Assembly (NCBI GenBank): GCA_025359045.1
Contig: JANYHN010000021.1
Span: forward strand, 62,001-126,000
Direction of reading: 5' to 3'
Source: Hyphomicrobiales bacterium
GTDB lineage: Bacteria; Pseudomonadota; Alphaproteobacteria; Rhizobiales; Aestuariivirgaceae
DNA length: 64,000 nt
Made by a program: the position numbers and the translations under genes. Shown here piece after piece: positions 44,426 through 52,193 of the stretch. The notes under the pieces are model-generated. The model was not told the origin of the DNA and ran no database searches. It saw only the letters and a program-made list of their open reading frames with translations. The stretch's first letter is position 1. Each line of letters opens with the position of its first letter.

Positions 44426-45448
44426 TCAAACTCTAACCGACCCCGTCGATCCTCTGACAATTAAATCAACACTCCACAGTTCATGTGGCTTTTCTGCATC
44501 GGCATCGGTGATGATGTTCAGCAGCAGTTCAGCAACGCGTGAACCAGCGGCGCGGATGGATGAGCGGGTGGTTGTCAGCGACGGCACCAAGCCTTCGGCG
44601 TTGAGAAATGGGAGGCCGTCATCATGGGCAATCACGGAAATATCCTTGCCGATGTGCAGCCCCATTTCATTGATGGCGCGCATCGCACCAGACACCAATA
44701 ACATGCTCGACAACAGCAAAGCAGTTGGTCGATTGGCTATTTGCAAGATGCGTTTGGTTTGGCGGTAGCCATTTTCTTCAGTCATCAACCCGCTTGAGGT
44801 AATCATCGGATCAATGCTTATGCCCTTGTCGCGCAGCGCATACTCATATCCTTGCTTGCGGTGAAGTGCAAAAGTCATATCTTCCAAACCATTGATGATA
44901 CCGATGCGATTGTGACCAAGATCAGTCAACAGCTTTGTGGCTTTTTGAAAAGCGCCGCGATTATCAATATCGAGCCAAGCATAATTGTCGTCATGTTCGT
45001 CAAGACGGCCATGAACAATAAAAGGCAGCTTCAATTTATTCAGCACAGCGATACGCGGATCATTGACGCGTGGGCCCAATACCACAACGCCGTCAACTGC
45101 ACCCCCTTGCGCATAGCGACGGTAAACCGAAATCTCGTCTTCCGATCCACCGGCATGCAGCATCACTTCAAAGCCGTGTGCCGCATAGATTTCGGCAGCA
45201 CCCGCCACGAAATCAGAAAACAGAGGATCGATCATCAAAGTACGATCAGTTGGAAACACATGGCCGATAGCGTGGGAGCGGCCTGTGGCCAAACGCCTTG
45301 CATGTGGGTTGGGCTGATAGCCCAAGCGCTGCGCTTCTGCGCCCACACGACGTTTTGTTTCAGCACCAACTTCGGGGTAACCGTTCAAAGCGCGGCTGAC
45401 CGTTGTGGGCGAGAGATTGAGGTGCTTGGCTAGCTCTTTGAGATTCAT
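44426..45448 (-). CDS. LacI-family transcriptional regulator, AglR/ThuR-like
   Basis: A 340-residue repressor: LacI helix-turn-helix MNLKELAKHLNLSPTTVSRAL at the N-terminus, hinge helix NPHARRLATGRS, and the periplasmic-binding-protein-like effector domain (GAVDGVVVLGPRV, NRIGIINGLEDMTF, SVIAHDDGLPFLN). I set the start at ATG 45448; the frame reaches 123 bases further upstream but across an operator. Divergent from the alpha-glucoside operon, with two identical palindromes between. It probably responds to a disaccharide such as trehalose or sucrose. Confidence 0.88.
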   Translation of the reverse strand: MNLKELAKHLNLSPTTVSRALNGYPEVGAETKRRVGAEAQRLGYQPNPHARRLATGRSHAIGHVFPTDRTLMIDPLFSDFVAGAAEIYAAHGFEVMLHAGGSEDEISVYRRYAQGGAVDGVVVLGPRVNDPRIAVLNKLKLPFIVHGRLDEHDDNYAWLDIDNRGAFQKATKLLTDLGHNRIGIINGLEDMTFALHRKQGYEYALRDKGISIDPMITSSGLMTEENGYRQTKRILQIANRPTALLLSSMLLVSGAMRAINEMGLHIGKDISVIAHDDGLPFLNAEGLVPSLTTTRSSIRAAGSRVAELLLNIITDADAEKPHELWSVDLIVRGSTGSVRV

Positions 45449-45470
45449 GGAATATGAGTGACACATTTCC

Positions 45471-45480
45471 AAAGCGCTTT
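45471..45480. promoter_or_regulatory. LacI-family operator proximal to the regulator gene
   Basis: The perfect palindrome AAAGCGCTTT is flanked as TTTCCAAAGCGCTTTCAA. It lies 23 bases upstream of the regulator's ATG and fits the central CG-containing LacI/GalR operator pattern; autoregulation is likely. Confidence 0.8.
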
Positions 45481-45583
45481 CAATAATTGTCGCAAGTGCG
45501 AAATTCGATTTGGTGCATTGCAACACAAAAAGCATAAAAATTTGCTTGACGGTTTTGATTATTGAAGCCATGAATTGCGTCTC

Positions 45584-45593
45584 AAAGCGCTTT
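45584..45593. promoter_or_regulatory. LacI-family operator proximal to the agl-type operon
   Basis: AAAGCGCTTT again, in the reverse orientation of the same extended sequence (TTTCCAAAGCGCTTT on the minus strand). It is 113 bases from the first operator and 74 bases before the binding-protein start, just downstream of a possible promoter with TTGACG at 45546, which suits repression and looping. Confidence 0.82.
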
Positions 45594-45666
45594 GGAAAAA
45601 ACCAAAATTAAGCCGACGCGCCTTCTGCAGTTTTAAAATAAAGACTTTAAATGGGAGGAATATCAC

Positions 45667-47022
45667 GTGAAGAAAGTTCTATTTATCAGCGCAGCATTCG
45701 CTGCACTTAGCCTAGCAACACCGGCTTTAGCCGAACTCAAATACAAGCCAGGCGAAGATGCCAAGTTCACTTGGGCAAATCTTGATGCTTTGAAAAAAGT
45801 TGATCTCAAGGGCGAAACGCTGACAATTTTTGGCCCATGGCGCGGCGATGACGAAAAGCACGTGCAAGTCATGCTCGATTATTTCCGTGAAGCTACGGGC
45901 GCTGACGTGAAATATTCGTCATCAGAAAATTATGAGCAACAGGTTGTAATTGATACATCTGCGGGCAGCCCTGCCAATATTTCAGTTTTGCCACAACCTG
46001 GCTTGATTGCTGACCTTGCTGGCAAAGGCTTGCTTGCTCCGCTGACAGCCGATGATGCCAAGTGGATGGTGGAAAATTATGGCGCAGGCCAATCATGGGT
46101 CGACCTCGGCACATCCAAAGGCAAAGACGGCGCTAAGAATTTCTACGGTTTTTCTTACAAGACCGACGTGAAGAGCTTGGTTTGGTATAGCCCTGAAAAC
46201 TTCAAGGATGCAGGCTATGCTGTTCCAAAGACCATGGAAGAACTGATTGCCCTGTCTGACAAGATTGTCAAAGACGGCGGCAAGCCATGGTGCATTGGTC
46301 TGGGTTCAGGCGGTGCAACAGGCTGGCCTGCAACCGATTGGGTTGAAGACATCATGCTGCGCACGCAGAAGCCTGAAGTTTATGATGGCTGGGTGAATAA
46401 TAGCGTGAAGTTTACGGATCCTGCTGTCATCAATGCATTGGATATCTTTGGTTCATTTGCCAAGAATGATGCCTATGTTGATGGTGGTCATGCGGGTGTT
46501 GCATCTATCGATTTCCGCGACAGCCCGAAGGGCCTCTTCTCCACACCGCCAAAATGCTACATGCACCATCAGGCTTCGTTCATTCCATCTTTCTTCCCAG
46601 AAGGCAAAAAGGTTGGAACAGATGTCGACTTTTTCTACTTTCCGACATTTGCGGCCAAGGCTGATCTCGGCACACCTGTTCTCGGTGCTGGCACGCTCTT
46701 TACCATTACGAAGGATTCAAAAGCCGCTCGCGCTTTTATTGACTTCTTGAAATTGCCGCTGGCCCATGAAATCTGGATGGCCGATGGTGGTTTCTTGACA
46801 CCACTCAAGAGCGCTAACCCAGCTGCTTATGCCAATGATGCCGCCCGCAAAGAGGGCGCTATGATGGCATCAGCAACGACCTTTCGTTTTGACGGATCAG
46901 ACATGATGCCGGGCAAAATTGGTGCTGGAGCATTCTGGACTGGCATGGTGGATTTTGTTGGTGGTAAATCATCAGTTGATACAGCTGCTGAAATCCAGAA
47001 GGCATGGGACGCCCTCAAGTAA
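45667..47022 (+). CDS. aglE: Alpha-glucoside ABC transporter substrate-binding protein (AglE-like)
   Basis: A 451-residue exported binding protein. Signal peptide of about 22 residues ends TPALA before ELKYKPG. The mature segment LTIFGPWRGDDEKHVQVML and SSENYEQQVVIDTSAGSPAN are characteristic of AglE, which binds sucrose, maltose and trehalose in Sinorhizobium. Start is GTG 45667, with GGAGGA 7 bases upstream. First gene of the operon, controlled by the LacI-type repressor; a strong hairpin separates it from the permeases. Confidence 0.87.
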   Translation: MKKVLFISAAFAALSLATPALAELKYKPGEDAKFTWANLDALKKVDLKGETLTIFGPWRGDDEKHVQVMLDYFREATGADVKYSSSENYEQQVVIDTSAGSPANISVLPQPGLIADLAGKGLLAPLTADDAKWMVENYGAGQSWVDLGTSKGKDGAKNFYGFSYKTDVKSLVWYSPENFKDAGYAVPKTMEELIALSDKIVKDGGKPWCIGLGSGGATGWPATDWVEDIMLRTQKPEVYDGWVNNSVKFTDPAVINALDIFGSFAKNDAYVDGGHAGVASIDFRDSPKGLFSTPPKCYMHHQASFIPSFFPEGKKVGTDVDFFYFPTFAAKADLGTPVLGAGTLFTITKDSKAARAFIDFLKLPLAHEIWMADGGFLTPLKSANPAAYANDAARKEGAMMASATTFRFDGSDMMPGKIGAGAFWTGMVDFVGGKSSVDTAAEIQKAWDALK

Positions 47023-47050
47023 TCTAGGTTTCCTCCTAGTAATATGACGG

Positions 47051-47090
47051 AAAAGCTCCGGACCAAAAACACCGGTTCGGAGCTTTTTAT
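47051..47090 (+). terminator. Terminator-like hairpin after the binding-protein gene
   Basis: AAAAGCTCCGGACC pairs with GGTTCGGAGCTTTT (14 pairs including one G-T) around a 9-base loop and runs into TATTTT. As the permeases continue downstream in the same orientation, this is likely a partial terminator or mRNA-protecting element giving binding protein in excess. Confidence 0.82.
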
Positions 47091-47124
47091 TTTCCAATTT
47101 TAAACTTCGGCGGGGTTGGTTCAA

Positions 47125-48138
47125 ATGGCAGAACAAATTATCTACGCATTCTTCACTGTGATTATCGGTGTTGGCGGATGTTTCGGCTATTTCTATGGAT
47201 CAAATTGGTTGTTGGACCGCATTTTTCCTGCCAATGCCAGCAACGACTCCAGTGCCGTGCGTAATTTAAAAATGCAGTCCATGATCCGCCCTTGGTTATT
47301 TCTCGGTCCAGCTCTGATACTTCTCAGTGTCTATCTGCTGTTCCCAGTCGTCCAAACATTTTGGCTTTCGTTTCATGACCGCGCTGGCGATAAGTTTGTT
47401 GGTTTGGCCAATTATGTTTGGGCCTTTAACGACGATCAATTTCGCCTTTCGATTTTCAATAACATTTTATGGCTCGCTGTTGTTCCCGCACTTTGCACGC
47501 TGATGGGTCTTGTCATCGCTGTGCTGACGGACCGTTTGTGGTGGGGTAACCTCGCCAAAAGTCTGATTTTCATGCCGCTGGCGATTTCATTTGTGGGTGC
47601 CAGTGTAATCTGGAAATTTGTGTATGACTATCGTGGTGAAGGCCAGGATCAGATTGGCATCATCAATGCCATTGTCACCTATTTCGGCGGTTCGCCTCAG
47701 GTCTGGATAGCGCTGCCATTCTGGAATAATTTTTTCCTGATGGCCATTTTGGTTTGGATACAAACGGGCTTTGCCACTGTAATTTTAGCGGCAGCTTTGC
47801 GCGGCATTCCTGAAGACACACTTGAAGCCGCAACCATTGACGGCGCTGGCCCCTTTAAAATCTTTTTCCGCATTATGGTGCCGCAAATTTATGGCACCAT
47901 ACTTGTGGTGTGGACGACAATTACCGTTCTGGTTCTGAAAATCTTCGACATCGTTTTGACCATGACCAACAGCCAATGGGACACGTCTGTATTGGCCAAT
48001 CTCATGTTCGATTGGATGTTCAGGGGGGGCGGTGACTTTGGTCGGGGTGCGGCCATCGCCATCGTCATCATGGTGGCTGTCTTGCCAATTATGATCTGGA
48101 ATATTCGCCAAGCCAACAAAGAGCAGAGTGGGCATTGA
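47125..48138 (+). CDS. aglF: Alpha-glucoside ABC transporter permease AglF-like
   Basis: A 337-residue permease. It begins with a hydrophobic segment and a short linker (GSNWLLDRIFPANAS) before the normal MalF-like core, and has the EAA loop LEAATIDGAGPFKIFFRIM. Extended N-terminus and order after aglE match AglF of Sinorhizobium. ATG 47125 is preferred to the TTG nine bases upstream. Confidence 0.85.
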   Translation: MAEQIIYAFFTVIIGVGGCFGYFYGSNWLLDRIFPANASNDSSAVRNLKMQSMIRPWLFLGPALILLSVYLLFPVVQTFWLSFHDRAGDKFVGLANYVWAFNDDQFRLSIFNNILWLAVVPALCTLMGLVIAVLTDRLWWGNLAKSLIFMPLAISFVGASVIWKFVYDYRGEGQDQIGIINAIVTYFGGSPQVWIALPFWNNFFLMAILVWIQTGFATVILAAALRGIPEDTLEAATIDGAGPFKIFFRIMVPQIYGTILVVWTTITVLVLKIFDIVLTMTNSQWDTSVLANLMFDWMFRGGGDFGRGAAIAIVIMVAVLPIMIWNIRQANKEQSGH

Positions 48139-48139
48139 T

Positions 48140-49297
48140 ATGTTAAACCGCCTTCGCCTTGAACCGTCGCGCATTCTACTCAATCTCGCAGTTATATTTA
48201 TCATCGCATTATGGACGTTCCCAACGGCTGGTTTATTGATCAGTTCGCTGCGTGATAAAAACGACATCGCCGCATCCGGCTGGTGGACAGCGCTCTCAAG
48301 TGCTGACCGCAAACAAGTGGGCCGTATGAAGGGGTCAGCCGATCAGGTTGAAAAAGATGGAAAATTTGTTATCTCCGGAAACCTTTTTGAAGGTGGTGAT
48401 GGAACCTCTGGCAAGGTTTCGGCATTTGGCACGAAAGTGCAAACACCAAGTGCCAATGCAGCAGGTTCAACCGTTACGCTTGATGCGGGCCAGACCCTGA
48501 CTGTGAATGTGGACGGTTCTTATATTCTTACATCACCGACCAAATTTGCCGATGAACGCGGTGGTCGCATATTTTTCGTATCATCACAACCGCCGCGTTT
48601 TACCTTAGATAATTATCAAAGCGTGTTATTCTCCGAAGGCATTGGCAGATCGTTTATCAACTCACTGACGGTGACGATCCCCGCCACTATCATCCCGATC
48701 CTGATTGCCGCTTTTGCAGCTTATGCCCTAGCGTGGATGAAACTGCCATTCCGTGGCCTTCTCATTGCTATCATTGTTGGTTTGTTGGTTGTGCCGCTTC
48801 AAATGTCACTCATCCCGTTGCTCAAACTCTATAATGCAGCTGGATATTTCATGGGTGTGCCGTCAAAAACTTATCTCGGCATATGGTTGGCGCACACCGG
48901 ATTTGGTCTGCCCTTCGCAATCTATCTGCTGCGCAGTTATATCGCTGGCCTTCCAAAAGACTTGATTGAATCGGCGCAGATTGATGGGGCCAACGATTTC
49001 AAGATATTCCGCCGCATCGTTTTGCCTTTGTGTTTCCCAGCACTCGCATCTTTTGCAATCTTCCAATTCCTCTGGGTGTGGAATGATTTGCTAGTGGCCA
49101 TTGTGTTCTTGGGCAGCGGGCCAGATCAACTGGTGCTGACGGGCAAACTCAATGCGCTGCTCGGTTCGCGCGGCGGCAACTGGGAAATTCTCACAGCGTC
49201 GGCTTTCGTGACAATCATTGTTCCACTGACAGTATTCTTCTCACTGCAAAGATATTTCGTGCGCGGGCTTCTCGCCGGCTCGGTAAAGGGAGGCTAA
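48140..49297 (+). CDS. aglG: Alpha-glucoside ABC transporter permease AglG-like
   Basis: A 385-residue permease of MalG type with the EAA loop IESAQIDGANDFKIFRRIVLP region and the C-terminal FVRGLLAGSVKGG. A hydrophilic segment of about 120 residues follows the first helix (ASGWWTALSSADRKQVG through FTLDNYQSVLFSEG), a periplasmic loop that also marks AglG. ATG 48140 follows the aglF stop as TGATATG. Confidence 0.86.
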   Translation: MLNRLRLEPSRILLNLAVIFIIALWTFPTAGLLISSLRDKNDIAASGWWTALSSADRKQVGRMKGSADQVEKDGKFVISGNLFEGGDGTSGKVSAFGTKVQTPSANAAGSTVTLDAGQTLTVNVDGSYILTSPTKFADERGGRIFFVSSQPPRFTLDNYQSVLFSEGIGRSFINSLTVTIPATIIPILIAAFAAYALAWMKLPFRGLLIAIIVGLLVVPLQMSLIPLLKLYNAAGYFMGVPSKTYLGIWLAHTGFGLPFAIYLLRSYIAGLPKDLIESAQIDGANDFKIFRRIVLPLCFPALASFAIFQFLWVWNDLLVAIVFLGSGPDQLVLTGKLNALLGSRGGNWEILTASAFVTIIVPLTVFFSLQRYFVRGLLAGSVKGG

Positions 49298-49299
49298 TT

Positions 49300-50304
49300 A
49301 TGGCTAATATCAAGCTCACTAATCTCAACAAATCTTATGGTACAGTTCACATTCTGAAAGACGTGAACCTCGACATCAAGTCGGGCGAGTTCATCGTTTT
49401 CGTAGGCCCATCGGGCTGCGGCAAATCAACATTGCTGCGGGCGATTTCGGGGCTGGATCAGGTGAGTTCTGGCACACTTGAAATTGATAACGCAGTGGTC
49501 AACGAAGTACCACCATCCAAGCGCGGCATCGCAATGGTGTTCCAATCCTATGCGCTTTATCCACATATGAGCGTGTTTGAAAATATCGGCTTTGCGCTGG
49601 AAAATCAGGGCCTCTCCCGCGCAGACATTAAAACCAAAGTTGAAGCTGTGGGTGAGATGTTGCAACTCACCAGTTATCTCACGCGGCTACCAAAAGCTCT
49701 TTCGGGCGGCCAGCGCCAACGCGTTGCCATTGGCCGAGCCATTGTCCGCGGCGCTAAAGTGTTTTTATTCGACGAGCCGCTCTCCAACCTCGATGCGGCC
49801 CTTCGCGTTCAGATGCGCATGGAGATTGCCAAATTAAAGCGCGACTTACCTAAAACCACAATGGTTTATGTAACACATGATCAAGTGGAAGCAATGACGA
49901 TGGCAGACCGCATTGTGGTGCTGCAATCTGGCAAGGTGATGCAAGTTGGAACCCCAATGGAGCTCTACGAAAATCCCAACAGCGTGTTCGTGGCAGGTTT
50001 TATTGGCTCACCGAAAATGAACTTTATCACTGGCGCACCAGCTGAAAAATTGAAAGCCAAAACCATTGGCGTTCGCCCCGAACATTTTGAATTTTCAGAC
50101 ACAAAGACAGATATTACGGGAACATTGGACTATACCGAAATTCTAGGCAGCGACAGTTTTCTCTATGTCACCACGCCCACGGGCATGCTAACTGTGCGCC
50201 AGGCCGGACGTACAGAATTTAAAACCGGCCAGAAATTGAATTTGAAACCAATTGCCCAACACGTCCATCGCTTTGGCGAAAATGAAATGCGACTTGCAAA
50301 ATAA
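49300..50304 (+). CDS. aglK: Alpha-glucoside ABC transporter ATP-binding protein AglK-like
   Basis: A 334-residue MalK/UgpC-type ATPase: Walker A GPSGCGKST (36-44), signature LSGGQRQRVAIGRAIVR, Walker B VFLFDEPLSNLD and a C-terminal regulatory domain beginning GVRPEHFEFS. Starts ATG 49300 with GGAGG upstream, two bases after aglG. In Sinorhizobium the agl operon also holds the glucosidase aglA before aglK; it is absent here. Confidence 0.88.
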   Translation: MANIKLTNLNKSYGTVHILKDVNLDIKSGEFIVFVGPSGCGKSTLLRAISGLDQVSSGTLEIDNAVVNEVPPSKRGIAMVFQSYALYPHMSVFENIGFALENQGLSRADIKTKVEAVGEMLQLTSYLTRLPKALSGGQRQRVAIGRAIVRGAKVFLFDEPLSNLDAALRVQMRMEIAKLKRDLPKTTMVYVTHDQVEAMTMADRIVVLQSGKVMQVGTPMELYENPNSVFVAGFIGSPKMNFITGAPAEKLKAKTIGVRPEHFEFSDTKTDITGTLDYTEILGSDSFLYVTTPTGMLTVRQAGRTEFKTGQKLNLKPIAQHVHRFGENEMRLAK

Positions 50305-50318
50305 TTAGGATAACAACG

Positions 50319-51107
50319 ATGACCATTCGCACCCTCATCTGGCACGAACACCGCCACGAAAAAACCAACAAGCTGGTCGCCAGCCTTTATCCAGAAGGCA
50401 TGCATGGGGCACTGAAAAATGCCTATAAAGGTGACAAGGATTTTGCTGTTGACCACGCGTTACTAGATGATGACGCCGAACACGGCCTTTCGCAAAAACG
50501 ACTTGATGAAACCGACGTGTTGGTCTGGTGGGGCCATGCCGCGCATGGTGATGTGAAGGATGAAATCGTCGAACGCGTTGCAAAACGTGTGTGGGAAGGC
50601 ATGGGGTTGATTGTTCTTCACTCTGGCCATTATTCTAAAATCTTCAAGAAATTGATGGGTACACCTTGCTCGCTCAAATGGCGGGAAGCAGGCGAGAAAG
50701 AACGCGTTTGGATCATCAATCCAAATCACCCCATTGCCGCTGGCCTGCCTGAAATGATCGAGATTGAAAATGAAGAAATGTATGGCGAGCCGTTCTCAAT
50801 TCCCGAACCCCTCGAGACTGTGATGATCTCTCACTTTGAAGGGGGTGAAGTGTTCCGTTCAGGTGTCACTTATCAGCGCGGCGCTGGCAAAGTGTTTTAT
50901 TTCCGCCCCGGCCATGAAGCCTATACCGCCTACCATAACCCATTGGTTCTGAAAGTGATCAAGAACGCCACGCGTTGGGCCTATAACCCGGCAAAGCCTT
51001 GGTTTGGCATTCACCCATCGCCCAACGTGCCACATGATAAGGCGCCCATTCCACTCGAGGTCAAAGGACCGACATTGCATGAAAAAGGCGAAGAAGGTTT
51101 CCGGTAA
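50319..51107 (+). CDS. thuA: ThuA-like disaccharide-utilisation protein
   Basis: A 262-residue ThuA-domain protein (class I glutamine-amidotransferase-like fold). It begins MTIRTLIWHEHRHEKTN and contains LVWWGHAAHGDVKDEIV, IVLHSGHYSKIFKKLMG and KVFYFRPGHEAYTAYHNP, all typical of ThuA. In Sinorhizobium, ThuA and ThuB together turn trehalose, maltitol or sucrose into 3-keto derivatives. AGGA is 7-10 bases upstream of the ATG. Its stop overlaps thuB by one base. Confidence 0.88.
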   Translation: MTIRTLIWHEHRHEKTNKLVASLYPEGMHGALKNAYKGDKDFAVDHALLDDDAEHGLSQKRLDETDVLVWWGHAAHGDVKDEIVERVAKRVWEGMGLIVLHSGHYSKIFKKLMGTPCSLKWREAGEKERVWIINPNHPIAAGLPEMIEIENEEMYGEPFSIPEPLETVMISHFEGGEVFRSGVTYQRGAGKVFYFRPGHEAYTAYHNPLVLKVIKNATRWAYNPAKPWFGIHPSPNVPHDKAPIPLEVKGPTLHEKGEEGFR

Positions 51108-52162
51108 TGACTAAGAAAATTCGTTTGTTTGTGCTGGGCACAGGCGGCATGGCAGCAGCTCATTGCAAGGCTTTCAATGCAGACCCACGTGTTGAGATTG
51201 TGGGCTGTGCGGATATTGAACTCGCCCGCGCCGAAAAATTCTCAAAAGAAAATCATGCTGGCAAAGCCTTTGGCTCGCTCGATGAGGCGATCAAATGGGG
51301 CGAGTTTGATGCGGTAACCAACGTCACACCTGACAGCATCCACCATCCAACCACGATGAAGCTTCTGGCCGCCAAGAAACACATTCTATGCGAAAAACCA
51401 CTGGCAGAAAATTTTGCACTTGCCGATGAAATGGCCACAGCAGCTGAGAAGTTAGCCGTGATCAATATGGTCAACCTCACTTATCGCGGTGTTGCTGGGC
51501 TGCAAGCTGCCAAGCGCATTATTGCGTCCGGCGAAATCGGCGAAGTGCGCCATGTGGAATCGTCTTATCGTCAAAGCTGGCTTGTCGGCAATCATTGGGG
51601 TGCTTGGGATAAGCTGCCCATGTGGCTGTGGCGCCTGTCTGAAAAGCATGGCTCCAAAGGCGTGCTCGGCGATGTTGGCATCCATATTCTGGATTTTACA
51701 ACCTATGCCATCGGCATGATGCCGACATCAATTCAGGCGCGACTCAAAACTTTCCACAAAGCGCCAGATGATAAAATTGGCGAATACACTTTGGATGCTA
51801 ATGACTCAGCCTACATGTCAGTTGAGTTTGAAAATGGCGCATTGGGTATAATTCATGCCAGCCGATTTATGACCGGCTATGGTAACACGCTGAAGCTTCA
51901 CGTATTTGGCACCAAGGGCGGGCTTGAAATCGAGAACGACCATGACCGCACGACGCTGCGCGTGTGTTCAGGCGAAGATGTCCACACCCAAGCTTGGCGC
52001 GATATTGTGCGCACTGAAGCGGAGCCTTCAAACTATCACAAGTTTATCTCGGCGATTGTAGAAGGCAAAAACGGCGACCCAAGTTTCCGCCGCGCTGCTG
52101 ATCTGCAGAAGATTTTGGATGCTTGTTATTCCAGCGAAGCGTCGCATGCAATGAAGCTTTAA
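51107..52162 (+). CDS. thuB: ThuB-like Gfo/Idh/MocA oxidoreductase
   Basis: A 351-residue NAD(P)-dependent dehydrogenase: N-terminal Rossmann motif FVLGTGGMAAAHCKAF, the family motif ILCEKPLAENF with catalytic lysine, and GVLGDVGIHILDFTTYAIG at the substrate side. With ThuA it oxidises position 3 of a glucose moiety in disaccharides. Starts in the thuA stop (TAATG). Last gene of the operon; a GC-rich hairpin follows. Confidence 0.88.
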   Translation: MTKKIRLFVLGTGGMAAAHCKAFNADPRVEIVGCADIELARAEKFSKENHAGKAFGSLDEAIKWGEFDAVTNVTPDSIHHPTTMKLLAAKKHILCEKPLAENFALADEMATAAEKLAVINMVNLTYRGVAGLQAAKRIIASGEIGEVRHVESSYRQSWLVGNHWGAWDKLPMWLWRLSEKHGSKGVLGDVGIHILDFTTYAIGMMPTSIQARLKTFHKAPDDKIGEYTLDANDSAYMSVEFENGALGIIHASRFMTGYGNTLKLHVFGTKGGLEIENDHDRTTLRVCSGEDVHTQAWRDIVRTEAEPSNYHKFISAIVEGKNGDPSFRRAADLQKILDACYSSEASHAMKL

Positions 52163-52192
52163 CGTCCCCTCCCGCTTTGCGGGAGGGGACGT
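52162..52192. terminator. Bidirectional hairpin between thuB and the synthetase gene
   Basis: ACGTCCCCTCCCGC and GCGGGAGGGGACGT form a perfect 14-base-pair stem with a TTT loop. It fills the 31-base gap between convergent genes and has no long T tract on either side, but is stable enough to end both transcripts. Confidence 0.8.
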
Positions 52193-52193
52193 A

